From assembly GCF_022533585.1 (NCBI RefSeq), contig NZ_CP092827.1:908001-972000 (forward strand): DNA of 64,000 nucleotides. Reading direction: 5' to 3'. This document shows positions 45,949-56,246 of the stretch, in pieces (the first letter of the stretch is position 1; every line of letters starts with the position of its first letter). Under the pieces are notes generated by a model. It worked only from the letters and a program-made list of their open reading frames with translations. It was not told where the DNA came from and did not search any database. This stretch comes from Pseudomonas sp. LS.1a (GTDB lineage: Bacteria > Pseudomonadota > Gammaproteobacteria > Pseudomonadales > Pseudomonadaceae). Made by a program: the position numbers and the translations under genes.

Positions 45949-47811
45949 ATGGCCCTACTGCAGATTGCCGAACCCGGTCAAAGCCCTCAGCCGCACCAGC
46001 GCCGCCTGGCGGTGGGGATCGACCTGGGTACCACCAACTCTCTGGTCGCCGCACTGCGCAGCGGCCGTAGCGAGCCCCTGCCCGACGCGCAGGGCAACGT
46101 CATTCTGCCGTCCGCGGTGCGCTACCTCGAAGGGCGCAACGAAGTGGGGCAGGCTGCACGCGATGCCGCTTCCAGCGACCCGCTGAACACCGTGCTGTCG
46201 GTCAAGCGCCTGATGGGGCGCGGCCTGGCCGACGTCAAGCAACTGGGCGAGCAGCTGCCTTACCGCTTCGTTGGCGGTGAGTCGCACATGCCGTTCATCG
46301 ACACCGTGCAGGGGCCGAAAAGCCCGGTGGAAGTGTCCGCCGATATCCTCAAGGTTCTGCGCGAGCGTGCCGAAGCCACCCTCGGCGGTGAGCTGGTGGG
46401 GGCGGTGATCACCGTGCCGGCCTATTTCGACGATGCCCAGCGCCAGGCCACCAAGGACGCTGCGCGCCTGGCCGGCCTGAACGTGCTGCGCCTGCTCAAC
46501 GAGCCGACTGCCGCTGCCGTGGCTTACGGCCTGGACCAGAACGCCGAAGGCGTGGTGGCCATCTATGACCTGGGCGGCGGTACCTTCGACATTTCCATCC
46601 TGCGCCTGACTGCCGGCGTATTCGAAGTGCTGGCCACCGGTGGCGATACTGCCCTGGGCGGTGACGACTTCGACCACGCCATTGCCGGCTGGATCATCGA
46701 ACAGGCCGGGCTGTCGTCCGACCTGGACCCGGCCACCCAGCGCGCGCTGCTGCAAACCGCCTGCGCTGCCAAGGAAGCCCTGACCGACACCGACGTGGTC
46801 AGCGTCAGCCATGGCGCCTGGCAGGGCCAACTGAGCCGCGCCGGCTTCGAAGCCATGATCGAGCCCATGGTCGCCCGCAGCCTCAAGGCCTGCCGCCGCG
46901 CCGTGCGCGACAGCGGTATCGAGCTTGAAGAAGTCAGCGCCGTGGTCATGGTCGGCGGTTCGACCCGCGTCCCGCGTGTGCGTGAAGCCGTCGGTGCACT
47001 GTTCGGGCGCACCCCGCTGACCTCGATCGACCCCGACCAGGTGGTGGCCATCGGTGCTGCCATCCAGGCCGATACCTTGGCCGGCAACCGCCGCGAAGGT
47101 GGCGAACTGCTGCTGCTGGATGTCATCCCGCTGTCGCTCGGTCTTGAGACCATGGGCGGGCTGATGGAGAAGGTAATCCCGCGCAACACCACTATCCCGG
47201 TAGCGCGTGCCCAGGAGTTCACCACTTATAAAGATGGCCAGACGGCCATGATGATCCACGTGCTGCAGGGCGAGCGCGAGCTGATCAGCGACTGCCGCTC
47301 GCTGGCGCGCTTCGAGCTGCGTGGCATCCCGGCCATGGTCGCCGGTGCGGCGAAAATCCGCGTCACCTTCCAGGTAGACGCCGATGGCCTGCTCAGCGTC
47401 GCCGCCCGCGAGCTGGGCTCGGGCGTGGAAGCCAGCATCCAGGTCAAGCCGTCCTACGGCCTGACCGACGGCGAAATCGCCCGCATGCTCAAGGACTCCT
47501 TCGAACACGCAGGTTCCGACAAGCAGGCCCGCCAGCTGCGCGAGCACCAGGTGGACGGCGAGCGCCTGCTGGAAGCGGTACAGGGCGCCCTGGACGCCGA
47601 CGGTGAGCGCCTGCTCAGCAGTGACGAGCGCGACGCCATCGAATTCCAGATGCAAGAATTACGTGATTTGCTGGCCGGCACCGATGGCGCTGCCATCGAG
47701 CAACAGACCAAGCGTCTGTCGCAGGTGACCGACGCATTTGCCGCCCGTCGCCTTGATTCGACGGTCAAAGCCGCACTGGCCGGGCGCAACCTGAATGAGA
47801 TCGAGGAGTAA
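45949..47811 (+). CDS. hscA: Hsp70-type chaperone HscA
   Basis: A 620-residue Hsp70 with the ATPase signatures ([47 protein letters not shown]) and a substrate-binding domain. It releases clusters from IscU by binding the LPPVK motif. fdx starts three bases after its stop. Confidence 0.97.
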   Translation: MALLQIAEPGQSPQPHQRRLAVGIDLGTTNSLVAALRSGRSEPLPDAQGNVILPSAVRYLEGRNEVGQAARDAASSDPLNTVLSVKRLMGRGLADVKQLGEQLPYRFVGGESHMPFIDTVQGPKSPVEVSADILKVLRERAEATLGGELVGAVITVPAYFDDAQRQATKDAARLAGLNVLRLLNEPTAAAVAYGLDQNAEGVVAIYDLGGGTFDISILRLTAGVFEVLATGGDTALGGDDFDHAIAGWIIEQAGLSSDLDPATQRALLQTACAAKEALTDTDVVSVSHGAWQGQLSRAGFEAMIEPMVARSLKACRRAVRDSGIELEEVSAVVMVGGSTRVPRVREAVGALFGRTPLTSIDPDQVVAIGAAIQADTLAGNRREGGELLLLDVIPLSLGLETMGGLMEKVIPRNTTIPVARAQEFTTYKDGQTAMMIHVLQGERELISDCRSLARFELRGIPAMVAGAAKIRVTFQVDADGLLSVAARELGSGVEASIQVKPSYGLTDGEIARMLKDSFEHAGSDKQARQLREHQVDGERLLEAVQGALDADGERLLSSDERDAIEFQMQELRDLLAGTDGAAIEQQTKRLSQVTDAFAARRLDSTVKAALAGRNLNEIEE

Positions 47812-47814
47812 CCG

Positions 47815-48156
47815 ATGCCGCTGGTGACATTCCTGCCGCACGAGAAGTTCTGCCCCGAAGGGCTGACCGTGGAAGTCGAGCCCGGGACCAACATCCTGGA
47901 GCTGGCCCACGACCATCACATCGAGATGGAAAGCGCCTGCGGCGGCGTCAAGGCCTGCACCACCTGCCACTGCATCATCCGCAAGGGTTTCGACTCGCTG
48001 GAAGAAGCCGACGAGCTGGAAGAAGACATGCTGGACAAGGCCTGGGGCCTGGAGGCTCAGTCGCGCCTCGGCTGCCAGGTGGTTGTCGCTGACCAGGACC
48101 TGGTCATCGAGATCCCCAAGTATTCGCTCAACCACGCCGCCGAAGCGCCGCACTGA
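47815..48156 (+). CDS. fdx: Isc-type [2Fe-2S] ferredoxin
   Basis: A 113-residue ferredoxin with cluster ligands in ESACGGVKACTTCHC and a further Cys in RLGCQVV. It supplies electrons for cluster assembly. Between hscA and iscX in the operon. Confidence 0.96.
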   Translation: MPLVTFLPHEKFCPEGLTVEVEPGTNILELAHDHHIEMESACGGVKACTTCHCIIRKGFDSLEEADELEEDMLDKAWGLEAQSRLGCQVVVADQDLVIEIPKYSLNHAAEAPH

Positions 48157-48166
48157 GGTTTGCCCC

Positions 48167-48367
48167 ATGAGCCTGAAATGGATTGATGTACTTGAGATCG
48201 CCATCCAGCTTGCAGAAAGCAAGCCGGACGTCGATCCTCGTTATGTGAATTTCGTCGATCTGCACCGCTGGGTGCTGGCCTTGCCAGAATTCAGCGACGA
48301 TCCGTCACGCGGCGGTGAGAAAGTGCTCGAGGCCATCCAGGCGGCCTGGATCGAAGAAGCCGACTGA
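48167..48367 (+). CDS. iscX: Fe-S assembly protein IscX
   Basis: A 66-residue acidic protein (MSLKWIDVLEIAIQLAESKP) with the IscX pattern DPRYVNFVDLHRWV. It binds IscS and modulates assembly. I use ATG 48167, 10 bp after fdx. Last gene of the operon. Confidence 0.95.
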   Translation: MSLKWIDVLEIAIQLAESKPDVDPRYVNFVDLHRWVLALPEFSDDPSRGGEKVLEAIQAAWIEEAD

Positions 48368-48382
48368 ACGCATCCTGCAGGT

Positions 48383-48411
48383 TAGGCAATCCCCTGGAAC
48401 CCGCGTATAAT
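48383..48411 (+). promoter_or_regulatory. Probable ndk promoter inside the isc terminator
   Basis: TAGGCA (48383-48388) and a perfect TATAAT (48406-48411) are 17 bp apart. The -10 is the loop of the isc terminator hairpin. The ndk start codon lies 46 bp downstream. Confidence 0.5.
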
Positions 48412-48428
48412 TCGCGGGTTTAATTTTT
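48398..48428 (+). terminator. Terminator of the isc operon
   Basis: AACCCGCG (48398-48405) pairs with CGCGGGTT (48413-48420) over a 7-nt loop TATAATT, followed by TAATTTTT. Confidence 0.85.
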
Positions 48429-48456
48429 CGCAACACTCATTTTTCTGGAGTTTTCC

Positions 48457-48888
48457 ATGGCTGTTCAACGTACTTTCTCCATCATCAAGCCTGACGCCGT
48501 TGCCAAGAACGTCATCGGCGAGATCACCACTCGTTTCGAGAAAGCCGGCCTGCGCGTCGTCGCTTCGAAAATGAAGCAACTGTCCAAAGCCGAAGCCGAA
48601 GGCTTCTACGCCGAGCACAAAGAGCGCGGCTTCTTCGCTGACCTGGTTGCCTTCATGACTTCCGGTCCGGTCATCGTTCAGGTTCTGGAAGGCGAAAACG
48701 CCGTTCTGGCCAACCGCGAGCTGATGGGCGCCACCAACCCGAAAGAAGCTGCTGCCGGCACCATCCGTGCTGACTTCGCTGTTTCCATCGACGAAAACGC
48801 TGTTCACGGTTCCGACTCGGAAGCTTCGGCTGCCCGCGAAATCGCTTACTTCTTCTCCGCTACCGAGCTGTGCGACCGCATTCGCTAA
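48457..48888 (+). CDS. ndk: Nucleoside diphosphate kinase
   Basis: A 143-residue Ndk with [13 protein letters not shown] and the active His in [12 protein letters not shown]. It balances NTP pools by phosphate transfer via the His. TGGAG precedes the ATG. rlmN follows after 24 bp. Confidence 0.97.
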   Translation: MAVQRTFSIIKPDAVAKNVIGEITTRFEKAGLRVVASKMKQLSKAEAEGFYAEHKERGFFADLVAFMTSGPVIVQVLEGENAVLANRELMGATNPKEAAAGTIRADFAVSIDENAVHGSDSEASAAREIAYFFSATELCDRIR

Positions 48889-48912
48889 GCGAAGCAGGTC
48901 TTGGGTGATTCC

Positions 48913-50058
48913 ATGAGTGACATGACTGGCAAGATCAACCTGTTGGGCCTGACCCTGCAGGAAATGGAAAAATTCTTCGAGTCGATCGGAGAGAAGCGTT
49001 TTCGTGCCGGTCAGGTCATGAAATGGATTCACCACTTTGGCGTCGACGATTTCGCCGCCATGACCAATGTCGGCAAGGCCTTGCGCGAAAAGCTCGAGGC
49101 CGTTGCCGAGATTCGGGGCCCGGAAGTGGTCAGTGAAGACATTTCCGCCGACGGTACCCGCAAGTGGGTGGTCCGCGTTGCCTCCGGCAGCTGCGTCGAA
49201 ACCGTCTACATCCCCACCGACGATCGCGGCACCCTGTGCGTGTCGTCGCAAGCCGGCTGTGCCCTGGACTGCAGCTTCTGCTCCACCGGCAAGCAAGGCT
49301 TCAACAGCAATCTCACCGCCGCCGAAGTGATCGGCCAGGTGTGGCTTGCCAACAAATCCTTCGGGACCGTTCCGGCCAAGATCGACCGCGCCATTACCAA
49401 CGTGGTCATGATGGGCATGGGCGAACCCCTGCTGAATTTCGACAATGTCATCGCCGCCATGAAGATCATGATGGAAGATCTGGGCTATGGCATTTCCAAG
49501 CGTCGCGTCACCCTGTCCACCTCGGGCGTGGTGCCGATGATCGACGAGCTGGCCAAGCACATCGACGTGTCGCTGGCCCTGTCGCTGCACGCACCGAACG
49601 ACGAACTGCGCAACAAGCTGGTACCGATCAACAAGAAGTACCCGCTGAAGATGCTGCTGGAATCGTGCATGGGCTACATGTCCACCCTGGGTGGCAAGCG
49701 CGTGCTGACCATCGAGTACACCCTGCTCAAGGACGTCAACGACCAGCCTGAGCATGCTGCGCAAATGATCGAGCTGCTGCGCGACGTGCCGTGCAAGATC
49801 AACCTGATCCCGTTCAACCCGTTCCCGCACTCGGGCTACGAGCGGCCGAGCAACAACGCCATTCGCCGCTTCCAGGACCTGTTGCACCACGGTGGCTTCA
49901 ACGTCACCACCCGCACCACCCGTGGTGATGACATCGACGCCGCCTGTGGCCAGCTGGTTGGCCAGGTCAACGACCGAACCCGCCGCAGCGAGCGCTACAT
50001 CGCCGTGCGCCAGCTGTCGGCGGACGCCGAGCTGCAAGACAGCCCCGCCAGCCACTGA
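48913..50058 (+). CDS. rlmN: Dual-specificity RNA methyltransferase RlmN
   Basis: A 381-residue radical SAM enzyme with the cluster motif [11 protein letters not shown] and a C-terminal Cys in [13 protein letters not shown] that carries the methyl group. It methylates C2 of A2503 in 23S rRNA and A37 in some tRNAs. I start at ATG 48913 ([14 protein letters not shown]), not at the in-frame TTG four codons upstream. Confidence 0.96.
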   Translation: MSDMTGKINLLGLTLQEMEKFFESIGEKRFRAGQVMKWIHHFGVDDFAAMTNVGKALREKLEAVAEIRGPEVVSEDISADGTRKWVVRVASGSCVETVYIPTDDRGTLCVSSQAGCALDCSFCSTGKQGFNSNLTAAEVIGQVWLANKSFGTVPAKIDRAITNVVMMGMGEPLLNFDNVIAAMKIMMEDLGYGISKRRVTLSTSGVVPMIDELAKHIDVSLALSLHAPNDELRNKLVPINKKYPLKMLLESCMGYMSTLGGKRVLTIEYTLLKDVNDQPEHAAQMIELLRDVPCKINLIPFNPFPHSGYERPSNNAIRRFQDLLHHGGFNVTTRTTRGDDIDAACGQLVGQVNDRTRRSERYIAVRQLSADAELQDSPASH

Positions 50059-50072
50059 CCGGGACCTTGCCC

Positions 50073-50834
50073 ATGAGCCTGCGCGCCGCGCTGTCGATCC
50101 TTGCGCTTTTGCTGCTGGCCGGCTGCGTGTCGGGCGGCGCGGGCGACCCCCTGGCCAGCCGCCAGGGCAGGGCAGAGGCGGGGCGGGCCTATGTGCAGCT
50201 TGGGCTGGGTTATTTGCAACAGGGTTTGACCGAGCAGGCCAAGGCGCCGCTGGGCAAGGCCCTGGCCCTGAATGGCGGTGATGCCGACGCGCACGCCGCC
50301 CTGGCGCTGGTGTTCCAGGCCGAAGGCGAGCCGGCGCTGGCCGAAGCGCACTTTCGCAAGGCACTGCAGGCACGCCCGGGCGACACGCGAATTCGCAACA
50401 ATTACGGCAGTTTCCTTTATGCTCAGGGGCGATTTGCCGAGGCCGAGCAGATGTTTCGCCTGGCCAGCGCCGATACCCTGTATCCTGAACGCTCACGCGT
50501 GTACGAGAACCTGGGCCTGACCGCCCTGAAGCTCGAGCGCCGCGACCAGGCGCAGGCGTATCTGCTGAAAGCTTTGCAACTCAACCAGCGGCAACCGAAA
50601 GCGTTGCTGGAAATGGCTGAGTTGTCCTACGAAAACAGGCATTATGTGCCGGCCCGGGACTACTACGATCGTTTCAGCCAGTTGAGCGACCATGATGCCC
50701 GTAGCCTGCTGCTGGGCAGCCGCCTTGCCCGGGTATTCGACGAGCAGGGCACCCTGGCCGAGCTGGGCCAGCAATTACAACGACTTTATCCCGGTACGCC
50801 GGAATATCAGCAATACCTGTCGGAGCAACGATGA
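50073..50834 (+). CDS. pilF: Type IV pilus biogenesis lipoprotein (PilF/PilW)
   Basis: A 253-residue lipoprotein with lipobox LLAGC and several TPR repeats (for example AYVQLGLGYLQQGLTEQAK and ENLGLTALKLERRDQAQAYL). PilF helps secretin PilQ reach and assemble in the outer membrane. Its stop overlaps the rodZ start as ATGA. The same gene order occurs in other pseudomonads. Confidence 0.93.
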   Translation: MSLRAALSILALLLLAGCVSGGAGDPLASRQGRAEAGRAYVQLGLGYLQQGLTEQAKAPLGKALALNGGDADAHAALALVFQAEGEPALAEAHFRKALQARPGDTRIRNNYGSFLYAQGRFAEAEQMFRLASADTLYPERSRVYENLGLTALKLERRDQAQAYLLKALQLNQRQPKALLEMAELSYENRHYVPARDYYDRFSQLSDHDARSLLLGSRLARVFDEQGTLAELGQQLQRLYPGTPEYQQYLSEQR

Positions 50835-51880
50835 AAGCCGCGCATCCCGAAGTAGCAGTAGCGCCTGGCCAGAACCCCGGTGAGCTTTTGCGTCAGGCCC
50901 GTGAGAACCGGGACTGGTCACAAGCCGAGGTGGCCCGCAAGCTCAACCTCACTGTCAGTTCGTTGAACCACGTGGAAACCGGCGCCTTCGACAAGCTGCC
51001 GGGGCATACCTTCGCCCGTGGTTATATCCGCGCCTATGCCAAGCTGATGGACCTGGACCAGGCTGCCCTGGTGGACGCCTTCGACCGTTACACCGGCACC
51101 CACGCCAAAGGCAGCGACGTGCACTCGCTGGGCCGTATCGAAGAGCCGGTGCGCCTGTCGCACAATATCCTGCGCGGCGTCAGCCTGCTGCTGCTGGTGG
51201 CGGTGATCGGCGGCGGCTTTGTCTGGTGGCAGGACCAGGGCAGCCTGCGTGGCAAGGACCTGGCCAAGATTGCCCTGGAGCACGTCGAAGTCGAAAGCGC
51301 CGACGGTACCACCCAGATTCACCCGCTCGATGAGCCTGAAGACCAGGCCGTTTCCGCTGGCCAGCAGCCCGAGAGCGCGCCGCTGCCGCTGGAGCAGGGC
51401 GCTGCCGAGCAGCCTGCCGCCGCCGAACAGGCACCGGCAAGCCCGGCACCTGCCGCTACCACTAACGCAGTGCCAGCACCGGCCCAGCAGGCGCCTGTGG
51501 CACCCGGTGCCAGCGCCCCTGCTGTCGCGCCAGCGCCGGTTGCCCCGGTTGCCCCGGCCCCGGCGGCCGTTGTACCTGCCACGCCTGTAGCGGCAGTGGC
51601 CGCCGCCGAGCCTGTCGTGCCAGCCGCAGTGCCGGCTGGCAGCGCCAAGGTCGCCATCCAGTTCGTCGCCGATTGCTGGACCCAGGTCACCGACGGCAAC
51701 GGCAAGGTGCTGTTCAGCGCCATCAAGCGCAAGGGGGACAACCTCGAGCTGACCGGCAAGCCGCCGTTCTCGGTACGCCTGGGCTTTGCCCGTGGCGCCC
51801 AGGTCAGCTACAACGGCCAGGCCGTCGATGTTGCCCCGTTCACCAGTGGCGAGACCGCTCGCCTGAAGTTGGGACAGTAA
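50831..51880 (+). CDS. rodZ: RodZ-type cytoskeletal membrane protein
   Basis: A 349-residue protein: an N-terminal Xre-like HTH (residues about 15-80, LRQARENRDWSQAEVARKLN), one helix (about 118-136), a long Pro/Ala linker, and a C-terminal DUF4115 domain in the periplasm. RodZ anchors MreB for cell shape. The linker (residues about 175-270) is low-complexity Pro-Ala. ispG follows after 3 bp. Confidence 0.92.
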   Translation: MKAAHPEVAVAPGQNPGELLRQARENRDWSQAEVARKLNLTVSSLNHVETGAFDKLPGHTFARGYIRAYAKLMDLDQAALVDAFDRYTGTHAKGSDVHSLGRIEEPVRLSHNILRGVSLLLLVAVIGGGFVWWQDQGSLRGKDLAKIALEHVEVESADGTTQIHPLDEPEDQAVSAGQQPESAPLPLEQGAAEQPAAAEQAPASPAPAATTNAVPAPAQQAPVAPGASAPAVAPAPVAPVAPAPAAVVPATPVAAVAAAEPVVPAAVPAGSAKVAIQFVADCWTQVTDGNGKVLFSAIKRKGDNLELTGKPPFSVRLGFARGAQVSYNGQAVDVAPFTSGETARLKLGQ

Positions 51881-51883
51881 GTC

Positions 51884-52993
51884 ATGCACGGCGAATCTCC
51901 GATCAAACGTCGCGAATCCCGCAAAATCTGGGTCGGCAATGTGCCGGTGGGTGGTGATGCCCCCATCGCGGTGCAGAGCATGACCAACACCGACACCAAC
52001 GATGTGGCCGCCACCGTGGCGCAAATCCAGCGCCTGGTCGATGCCGGCGTGGACATCGTGCGTGTCTCGGTGCCGGACATGGACGCCGCCGAGGCGTTCG
52101 GCCGCATCAAGCAGCAGGTCAGCGTGCCGCTGGTGGCCGACATCCACTTCGACTACAAGATCGCCTTGCGCGTGGCCGAACTGGGCGTCGACTGCCTGCG
52201 TATCAACCCGGGCAACATCGGCCGTGAAGACCGTGTGCGCGCGGTTGTAGATGCCGCCCGCGACCGGGGTATCCCGATCCGTATCGGCGTCAACGCCGGT
52301 TCCCTGGAAAAGGACCTGCAGAAGAAGTACGGCGAGCCGACCCCGGCGGCGCTGGTCGAGTCGGCCCTGCGCCACGTCGAGCACCTCGACCGCCTGGACT
52401 TCCAGGACTTCAAGGTCAGCGTCAAGGCCTCCGATGTGTTCATGGCCGTCGAAGCCTACCGCCTGCTGGCCAAGCAGATCGTACAGCCGCTGCACCTGGG
52501 CATCACCGAAGCCGGTGGCCTGCGTTCGGGGACGGTGAAATCCGCTGTCGGCCTCGGTATGCTGCTGGCCGAAGGCATTGGCGATACCATCCGTATCTCG
52601 CTGGCGGCCGACCCGGTCGAAGAAGTGAAAGTCGGCTACGACATCCTCAAGTCGCTGCACCTGCGCTCGCGCGGCATCAACTTCATCGCCTGCCCGAGCT
52701 GCTCGCGGCAGAACTTCGATGTGGTCAAGACCATGAACGAGCTGGAAGGGCGCCTGGAAGACCTGCTGGTGCCGCTGGACGTGGCGGTGATCGGTTGCGT
52801 GGTCAACGGCCCGGGTGAAGCCAAGGAGGCCCACGTGGGGCTGACCGGCGGCACGCCGAACCTGATCTACATCGACGGCAAGCCGGCGCAGAAACTGACC
52901 AACGACAACCTGGTCGATGAGCTGGAAAAACTCATCCGCCAGAAAGCGGCCGAAAAGGCCGAGGCCGACGCGGCGCTGATCGTCCGTGGCTGA
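51884..52993 (+). CDS. ispG: 4-hydroxy-3-methylbut-2-enyl diphosphate synthase
   Basis: A 369-residue IspG with the [4Fe-4S] cysteines in [10 protein letters not shown] and CVVNGPGEA. It catalyses the penultimate step of the MEP isoprenoid pathway and needs Isc-built clusters. It lies between rodZ and hisS, a conserved order. Confidence 0.97.
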   Translation: MHGESPIKRRESRKIWVGNVPVGGDAPIAVQSMTNTDTNDVAATVAQIQRLVDAGVDIVRVSVPDMDAAEAFGRIKQQVSVPLVADIHFDYKIALRVAELGVDCLRINPGNIGREDRVRAVVDAARDRGIPIRIGVNAGSLEKDLQKKYGEPTPAALVESALRHVEHLDRLDFQDFKVSVKASDVFMAVEAYRLLAKQIVQPLHLGITEAGGLRSGTVKSAVGLGMLLAEGIGDTIRISLAADPVEEVKVGYDILKSLHLRSRGINFIACPSCSRQNFDVVKTMNELEGRLEDLLVPLDVAVIGCVVNGPGEAKEAHVGLTGGTPNLIYIDGKPAQKLTNDNLVDELEKLIRQKAAEKAEADAALIVRG

Positions 52994-53018
52994 CACACAG
53001 AATTCGTAAGGACTTTTC

Positions 53019-54308
53019 GTGAGCAAATCGCTGCAAGCCATCCGTGGCATGAACGACATCCTGCCAGAACAGTCGCCGCTGTGGCGCTACTTCGAAGGCA
53101 CCGTGGCCGGCCTGCTGGACACCTACGGGTACAGCCAGATCCGCACGCCGATCGTCGAGTTCACCGAGCTGTTCAAGCGCTCCATCGGTGAAGTGACCGA
53201 CATCGTCGAAAAAGAGATGTACACCTTCGAGGACCGCAACGGCGATTCGCTGACCCTGCGCCCCGAAGGCACCGCTGCGTGCGTGCGTGCCGTGCTCGAG
53301 CATGGCATCACCGGCAACGGCCAGGTGCAGAAACTGTGGTACATCGGCCAGATGTTCCGCCACGAGCGCCCGCAAAAGGGTCGCTACCGCCAGTTCCACC
53401 AGATTGGCGTGGAAGTATTCAACCTGGACGGTCCGGACATCGACGCCGAGCTGATCATGCTGACCTGGCGCCTGTGGGGCCAGCTGGGCATCCGGGACGC
53501 AGTCAAGCTGGAACTCAACAGCCTGGGCACCAGCGAAGCCCGTGCACGCTACCGTGACGCGCTGGTCGAGTTCCTCTCGGCGCGCCTGGAGCAACTGGAC
53601 GAAGACAGCCAGCGCCGCCTGAAGAGCAACCCGCTGCGCATCCTCGACAGCAAGGACCAGAACACCCAGGCGGTGCTGGTCGGCGCGCCGAAGCTGGAAG
53701 ACTACCTGGACGAAGAGTCGCGCGTGCACTTCGAGGGCCTCAAGGCCCGCCTGGACGCTGCCGGCATCCCGTTCGTGATCAACACCAAGCTGGTGCGTGG
53801 CCTGGACTATTACAGCAAGACCGTGTTCGAGTGGGTTACCGACAAGCTCGGCGCCCAGGGCACTGTCTGCGCCGGTGGCCGCTACGACGGCCTGGTCGAG
53901 CAGATGGGCGGCAAGCCGACCCCGGGCGTCGGTTTCGCCATGGGCATCGAGCGCCTGATCCTGCTGCTGGAAACCCTGGGCAAGGTGCCCGAGTCCATCA
54001 GCCGCCAGATCGACGTTTACCTGTGCGCCTTTGGCGAACAGGCGGAGCTGGCCGGCCTGCGCCTTTCCGAAGGCCTGCGCGACCGCCTGCCGGGCCTGCG
54101 CCTGGCGGTCAACGCCGGCGGTGGCAGCTTCAAGAGCCAGTTCAAGAAAGCCGACAAGAGCGGCGCGCTGTTCGCCCTGATCCTCGGCGACGACGAGCTG
54201 GCCAAGCAAGAGATCGGCTTCAAGCCCCTGCGTGGTCAGGGCGAACAACAGAACATTGCCTGGGATGCTCTGGCTGAGCACCTGGAAACCGCGATCGCGC
54301 AGGCGTAA
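53019..54308 (+). CDS. hisS: Histidyl-tRNA synthetase
   Basis: A 429-residue class II synthetase. The family motifs are visible: [16 protein letters not shown] (motif 2 region), [20 protein letters not shown], and [14 protein letters not shown] plus [13 protein letters not shown] for His recognition. It charges tRNA-His. AAGGAC precedes the ATG. Confidence 0.97.
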   Translation: MSKSLQAIRGMNDILPEQSPLWRYFEGTVAGLLDTYGYSQIRTPIVEFTELFKRSIGEVTDIVEKEMYTFEDRNGDSLTLRPEGTAACVRAVLEHGITGNGQVQKLWYIGQMFRHERPQKGRYRQFHQIGVEVFNLDGPDIDAELIMLTWRLWGQLGIRDAVKLELNSLGTSEARARYRDALVEFLSARLEQLDEDSQRRLKSNPLRILDSKDQNTQAVLVGAPKLEDYLDEESRVHFEGLKARLDAAGIPFVINTKLVRGLDYYSKTVFEWVTDKLGAQGTVCAGGRYDGLVEQMGGKPTPGVGFAMGIERLILLLETLGKVPESISRQIDVYLCAFGEQAELAGLRLSEGLRDRLPGLRLAVNAGGGSFKSQFKKADKSGALFALILGDDELAKQEIGFKPLRGQGEQQNIAWDALAEHLETAIAQA

Positions 54309-54347
54309 CGCGGTTCAACAAGCGAATAGGCGAAAAGGAGTATTGGG

Positions 54348-54986
54348 GTGTCGAGTACCGATGATGAACTGGCAGGGGTCAAGGACTGGTGGAACCGCAA
54401 CGGCAAGCCGCTGCTGACCGGTGCCCTGCTGGCTGGCGTGGTGGTGTTGGGCTGGAATACCTGGCACAAGTACCAGAACAATCAGTCGCAAGGTGCCTCG
54501 CAGCTGTACCAGGCCTTGCTGGAGACCAGCCTGACGCCGACTGGCCAGCCTGACGCGACCAAGGTCGCGGAACTGGCCGGCAAGCTCAAGAGCGAGTTCG
54601 GCGGTACAGCCTACGCCCAGTACGGCAGCCTGTTCGTGGCCAAGGTTGCGGTCGAGAGCGGCAAGCTCGACGACGCTGCTGCCGAGCTGAAGGGCGTGCT
54701 GGACAAACCGGCCGATGCCACCCTGGGCGAAATTTCGCGTCAGCGCCTGGCACGTGTTCTGGCCGCCCAGAACAAGGCCGAGGAAGCCCTCAAGCTGCTC
54801 GACGGCGACGCTGACAAAGCCTTCCTGGCCAGCCGTGAAGAGTTGAAAGGTGACCTGCTGGTGCAACTGGGGCGCGCCGACGACGCGCACAGCGCTTACG
54901 AGAAAGCCAAGGCTGCGCTGTCCGATGAGGCGGCGGTCGGTGGCCTGCAATTGAAGCTGGATGACTTGGCCAAAGGGGACGCGTAA
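54348..54986 (+). CDS. YfgM-type membrane TPR protein
   Basis: A 212-residue protein with one N-terminal helix (residues about 24-40, LLTGALLAGVVVLGWNTW) and a periplasmic TPR-like part (TVAKVAVESGKLDDAAAELK-like repeats). YfgM of E. coli associates with SecYEG and periplasmic chaperones. bamB starts at the next base after its stop. The AAGGAG before the start GTG supports 54348. Confidence 0.86.
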   Translation: MSSTDDELAGVKDWWNRNGKPLLTGALLAGVVVLGWNTWHKYQNNQSQGASQLYQALLETSLTPTGQPDATKVAELAGKLKSEFGGTAYAQYGSLFVAKVAVESGKLDDAAAELKGVLDKPADATLGEISRQRLARVLAAQNKAEEALKLLDGDADKAFLASREELKGDLLVQLGRADDAHSAYEKAKAALSDEAAVGGLQLKLDDLAKGDA

Positions 54987-56129
54987 GTGATCGGTTGGAA
55001 ACATGCAGCAGTGCTGACCCTGGCCGTACTGGCCGCAGGTTGCAGCAGCAACAGCAAGAAGGAACTGCCCCCGGCCGAGCTGACCAAGTTCACCGAGGAA
55101 GTGGTGCTGAAGAAGCAGTGGAGCCGTTCGATCGGTGACGGCCAGGGCGAGACCTACAATACCCTGGTACCCGCCATCGAGAACGACCGTATCTACGCTT
55201 CCGACGTCAACGGCGAAGTCTTCGCCCTCGACCGCATCACCGGCGACGTGGTGTGGAAGAAGGACCTCGAACTGCCGGTATCCGGCGCTGTCGGCGTAGG
55301 CTACGGCCTGGTCATGATCGGCACCCTCAAGGGTGAAGTCATCGCCCTGGATTCCAGCACCGGCGAGGAGCGCTGGCGCTCCCGCGTGACCAGCGAAGTG
55401 CTGGCCCCGCCTGCCAACAACGGTGACGTGGTGGTGGTGCAGACCCAGGACGACCGCCTGATCGGCCTGGATGCCACGACTGGCGACCGCCGCTGGATCT
55501 ATGAAAACACCCCGGCCGTGCTGACCCTGCGTGGTACCGGCGCACCGATCGCCACCAACCGCCTGGCCGTCGCCGGCCTGTCCACCGGCAAGGTGGTGGC
55601 GGTGGATATCAACAACGGTGTTCCTGTGTGGGAAAGCCGTGTGGCGATTCCGCAGGGCCGTTCCGAGCTGGATCGTGTGGTCGATATCGACGGCGGCCTG
55701 CTGCTGTCTGGTGGTACCCTGTACGTCAGCACCTACCAGGGCCGCGTCGCGGGCCTGGACCTGGAAAGCGGCCGCGTGCTGTGGCAGCGCGATGCCTCCA
55801 GCTATGTGGGTGTCGCCCAGGGCTTCGGCAACGTCTACGTCAGCGAAGCTTCGGGTACTGTCGAAAGCGTCGACGAGCGCTCGTCCAGCGCCCTGTGGAC
55901 CAACGACACCATGGCTCGCCGCCAGCTGACGGCGCCTGAGGTGTTCTCCAGCTACGTGGCTGTGGGTGACTTCGAGGGTTACCTGCACCTGCTGAGCCAG
56001 GTCGATGGCCGTTTCGTTGGCCGTGAACGTATCGACAGCGATGGCCTGCGTGCCCGCCCACTTGTGGTCGGCGACACCATCTACGTCTTCGGCAACAGCG
56101 GCAAGCTCGAGGCACTGACCATCCGCTGA
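54987..56129 (+). CDS. bamB: Outer membrane assembly lipoprotein BamB
   Basis: A 380-residue lipoprotein with lipobox LAAGC and PQQ-like beta-propeller repeats (VFALDRITGDVVWKKDLELP, VIALDSSTGEERWRSRV). BamB is part of the BAM complex that inserts outer membrane proteins. The start is GTG 54987, just after the YfgM-type stop. A hairpin terminator follows. Confidence 0.95.
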   Translation: MIGWKHAAVLTLAVLAAGCSSNSKKELPPAELTKFTEEVVLKKQWSRSIGDGQGETYNTLVPAIENDRIYASDVNGEVFALDRITGDVVWKKDLELPVSGAVGVGYGLVMIGTLKGEVIALDSSTGEERWRSRVTSEVLAPPANNGDVVVVQTQDDRLIGLDATTGDRRWIYENTPAVLTLRGTGAPIATNRLAVAGLSTGKVVAVDINNGVPVWESRVAIPQGRSELDRVVDIDGGLLLSGGTLYVSTYQGRVAGLDLESGRVLWQRDASSYVGVAQGFGNVYVSEASGTVESVDERSSSALWTNDTMARRQLTAPEVFSSYVAVGDFEGYLHLLSQVDGRFVGRERIDSDGLRARPLVVGDTIYVFGNSGKLEALTIR

Positions 56130-56190
56130 AGCTATGCTTGAAGCCTTGGCGGGCTTCAAGCCGCGGCGTAGGACACGCCGCCCGAACTCC

Positions 56191-56220
56191 GGCCGCTGCC
56201 TTGCAGCGGCCTTTGCATTT
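56191..56220 (+). terminator. Probable terminator after bamB
   Basis: GGCCGCTGC (56191-56199) pairs with GCAGCGGCC (56203-56211) over a 3-nt loop, followed by an interrupted T-run (TTTGCATTT). Confidence 0.65.
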
Positions 56221-56246
56221 TCAAGAATTCAAGAGTGGAGAGCCGA

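Noticed and set aside
48382..50496. A 704-codon minus-strand frame
   Set aside because: It is antisense to ndk, rlmN and pilF, which are all clear genes.
50918..53059. A 713-codon minus-strand frame
   Set aside because: It is antisense to rodZ and ispG; its low-complexity part is the complement of the Pro-Ala linker of RodZ.
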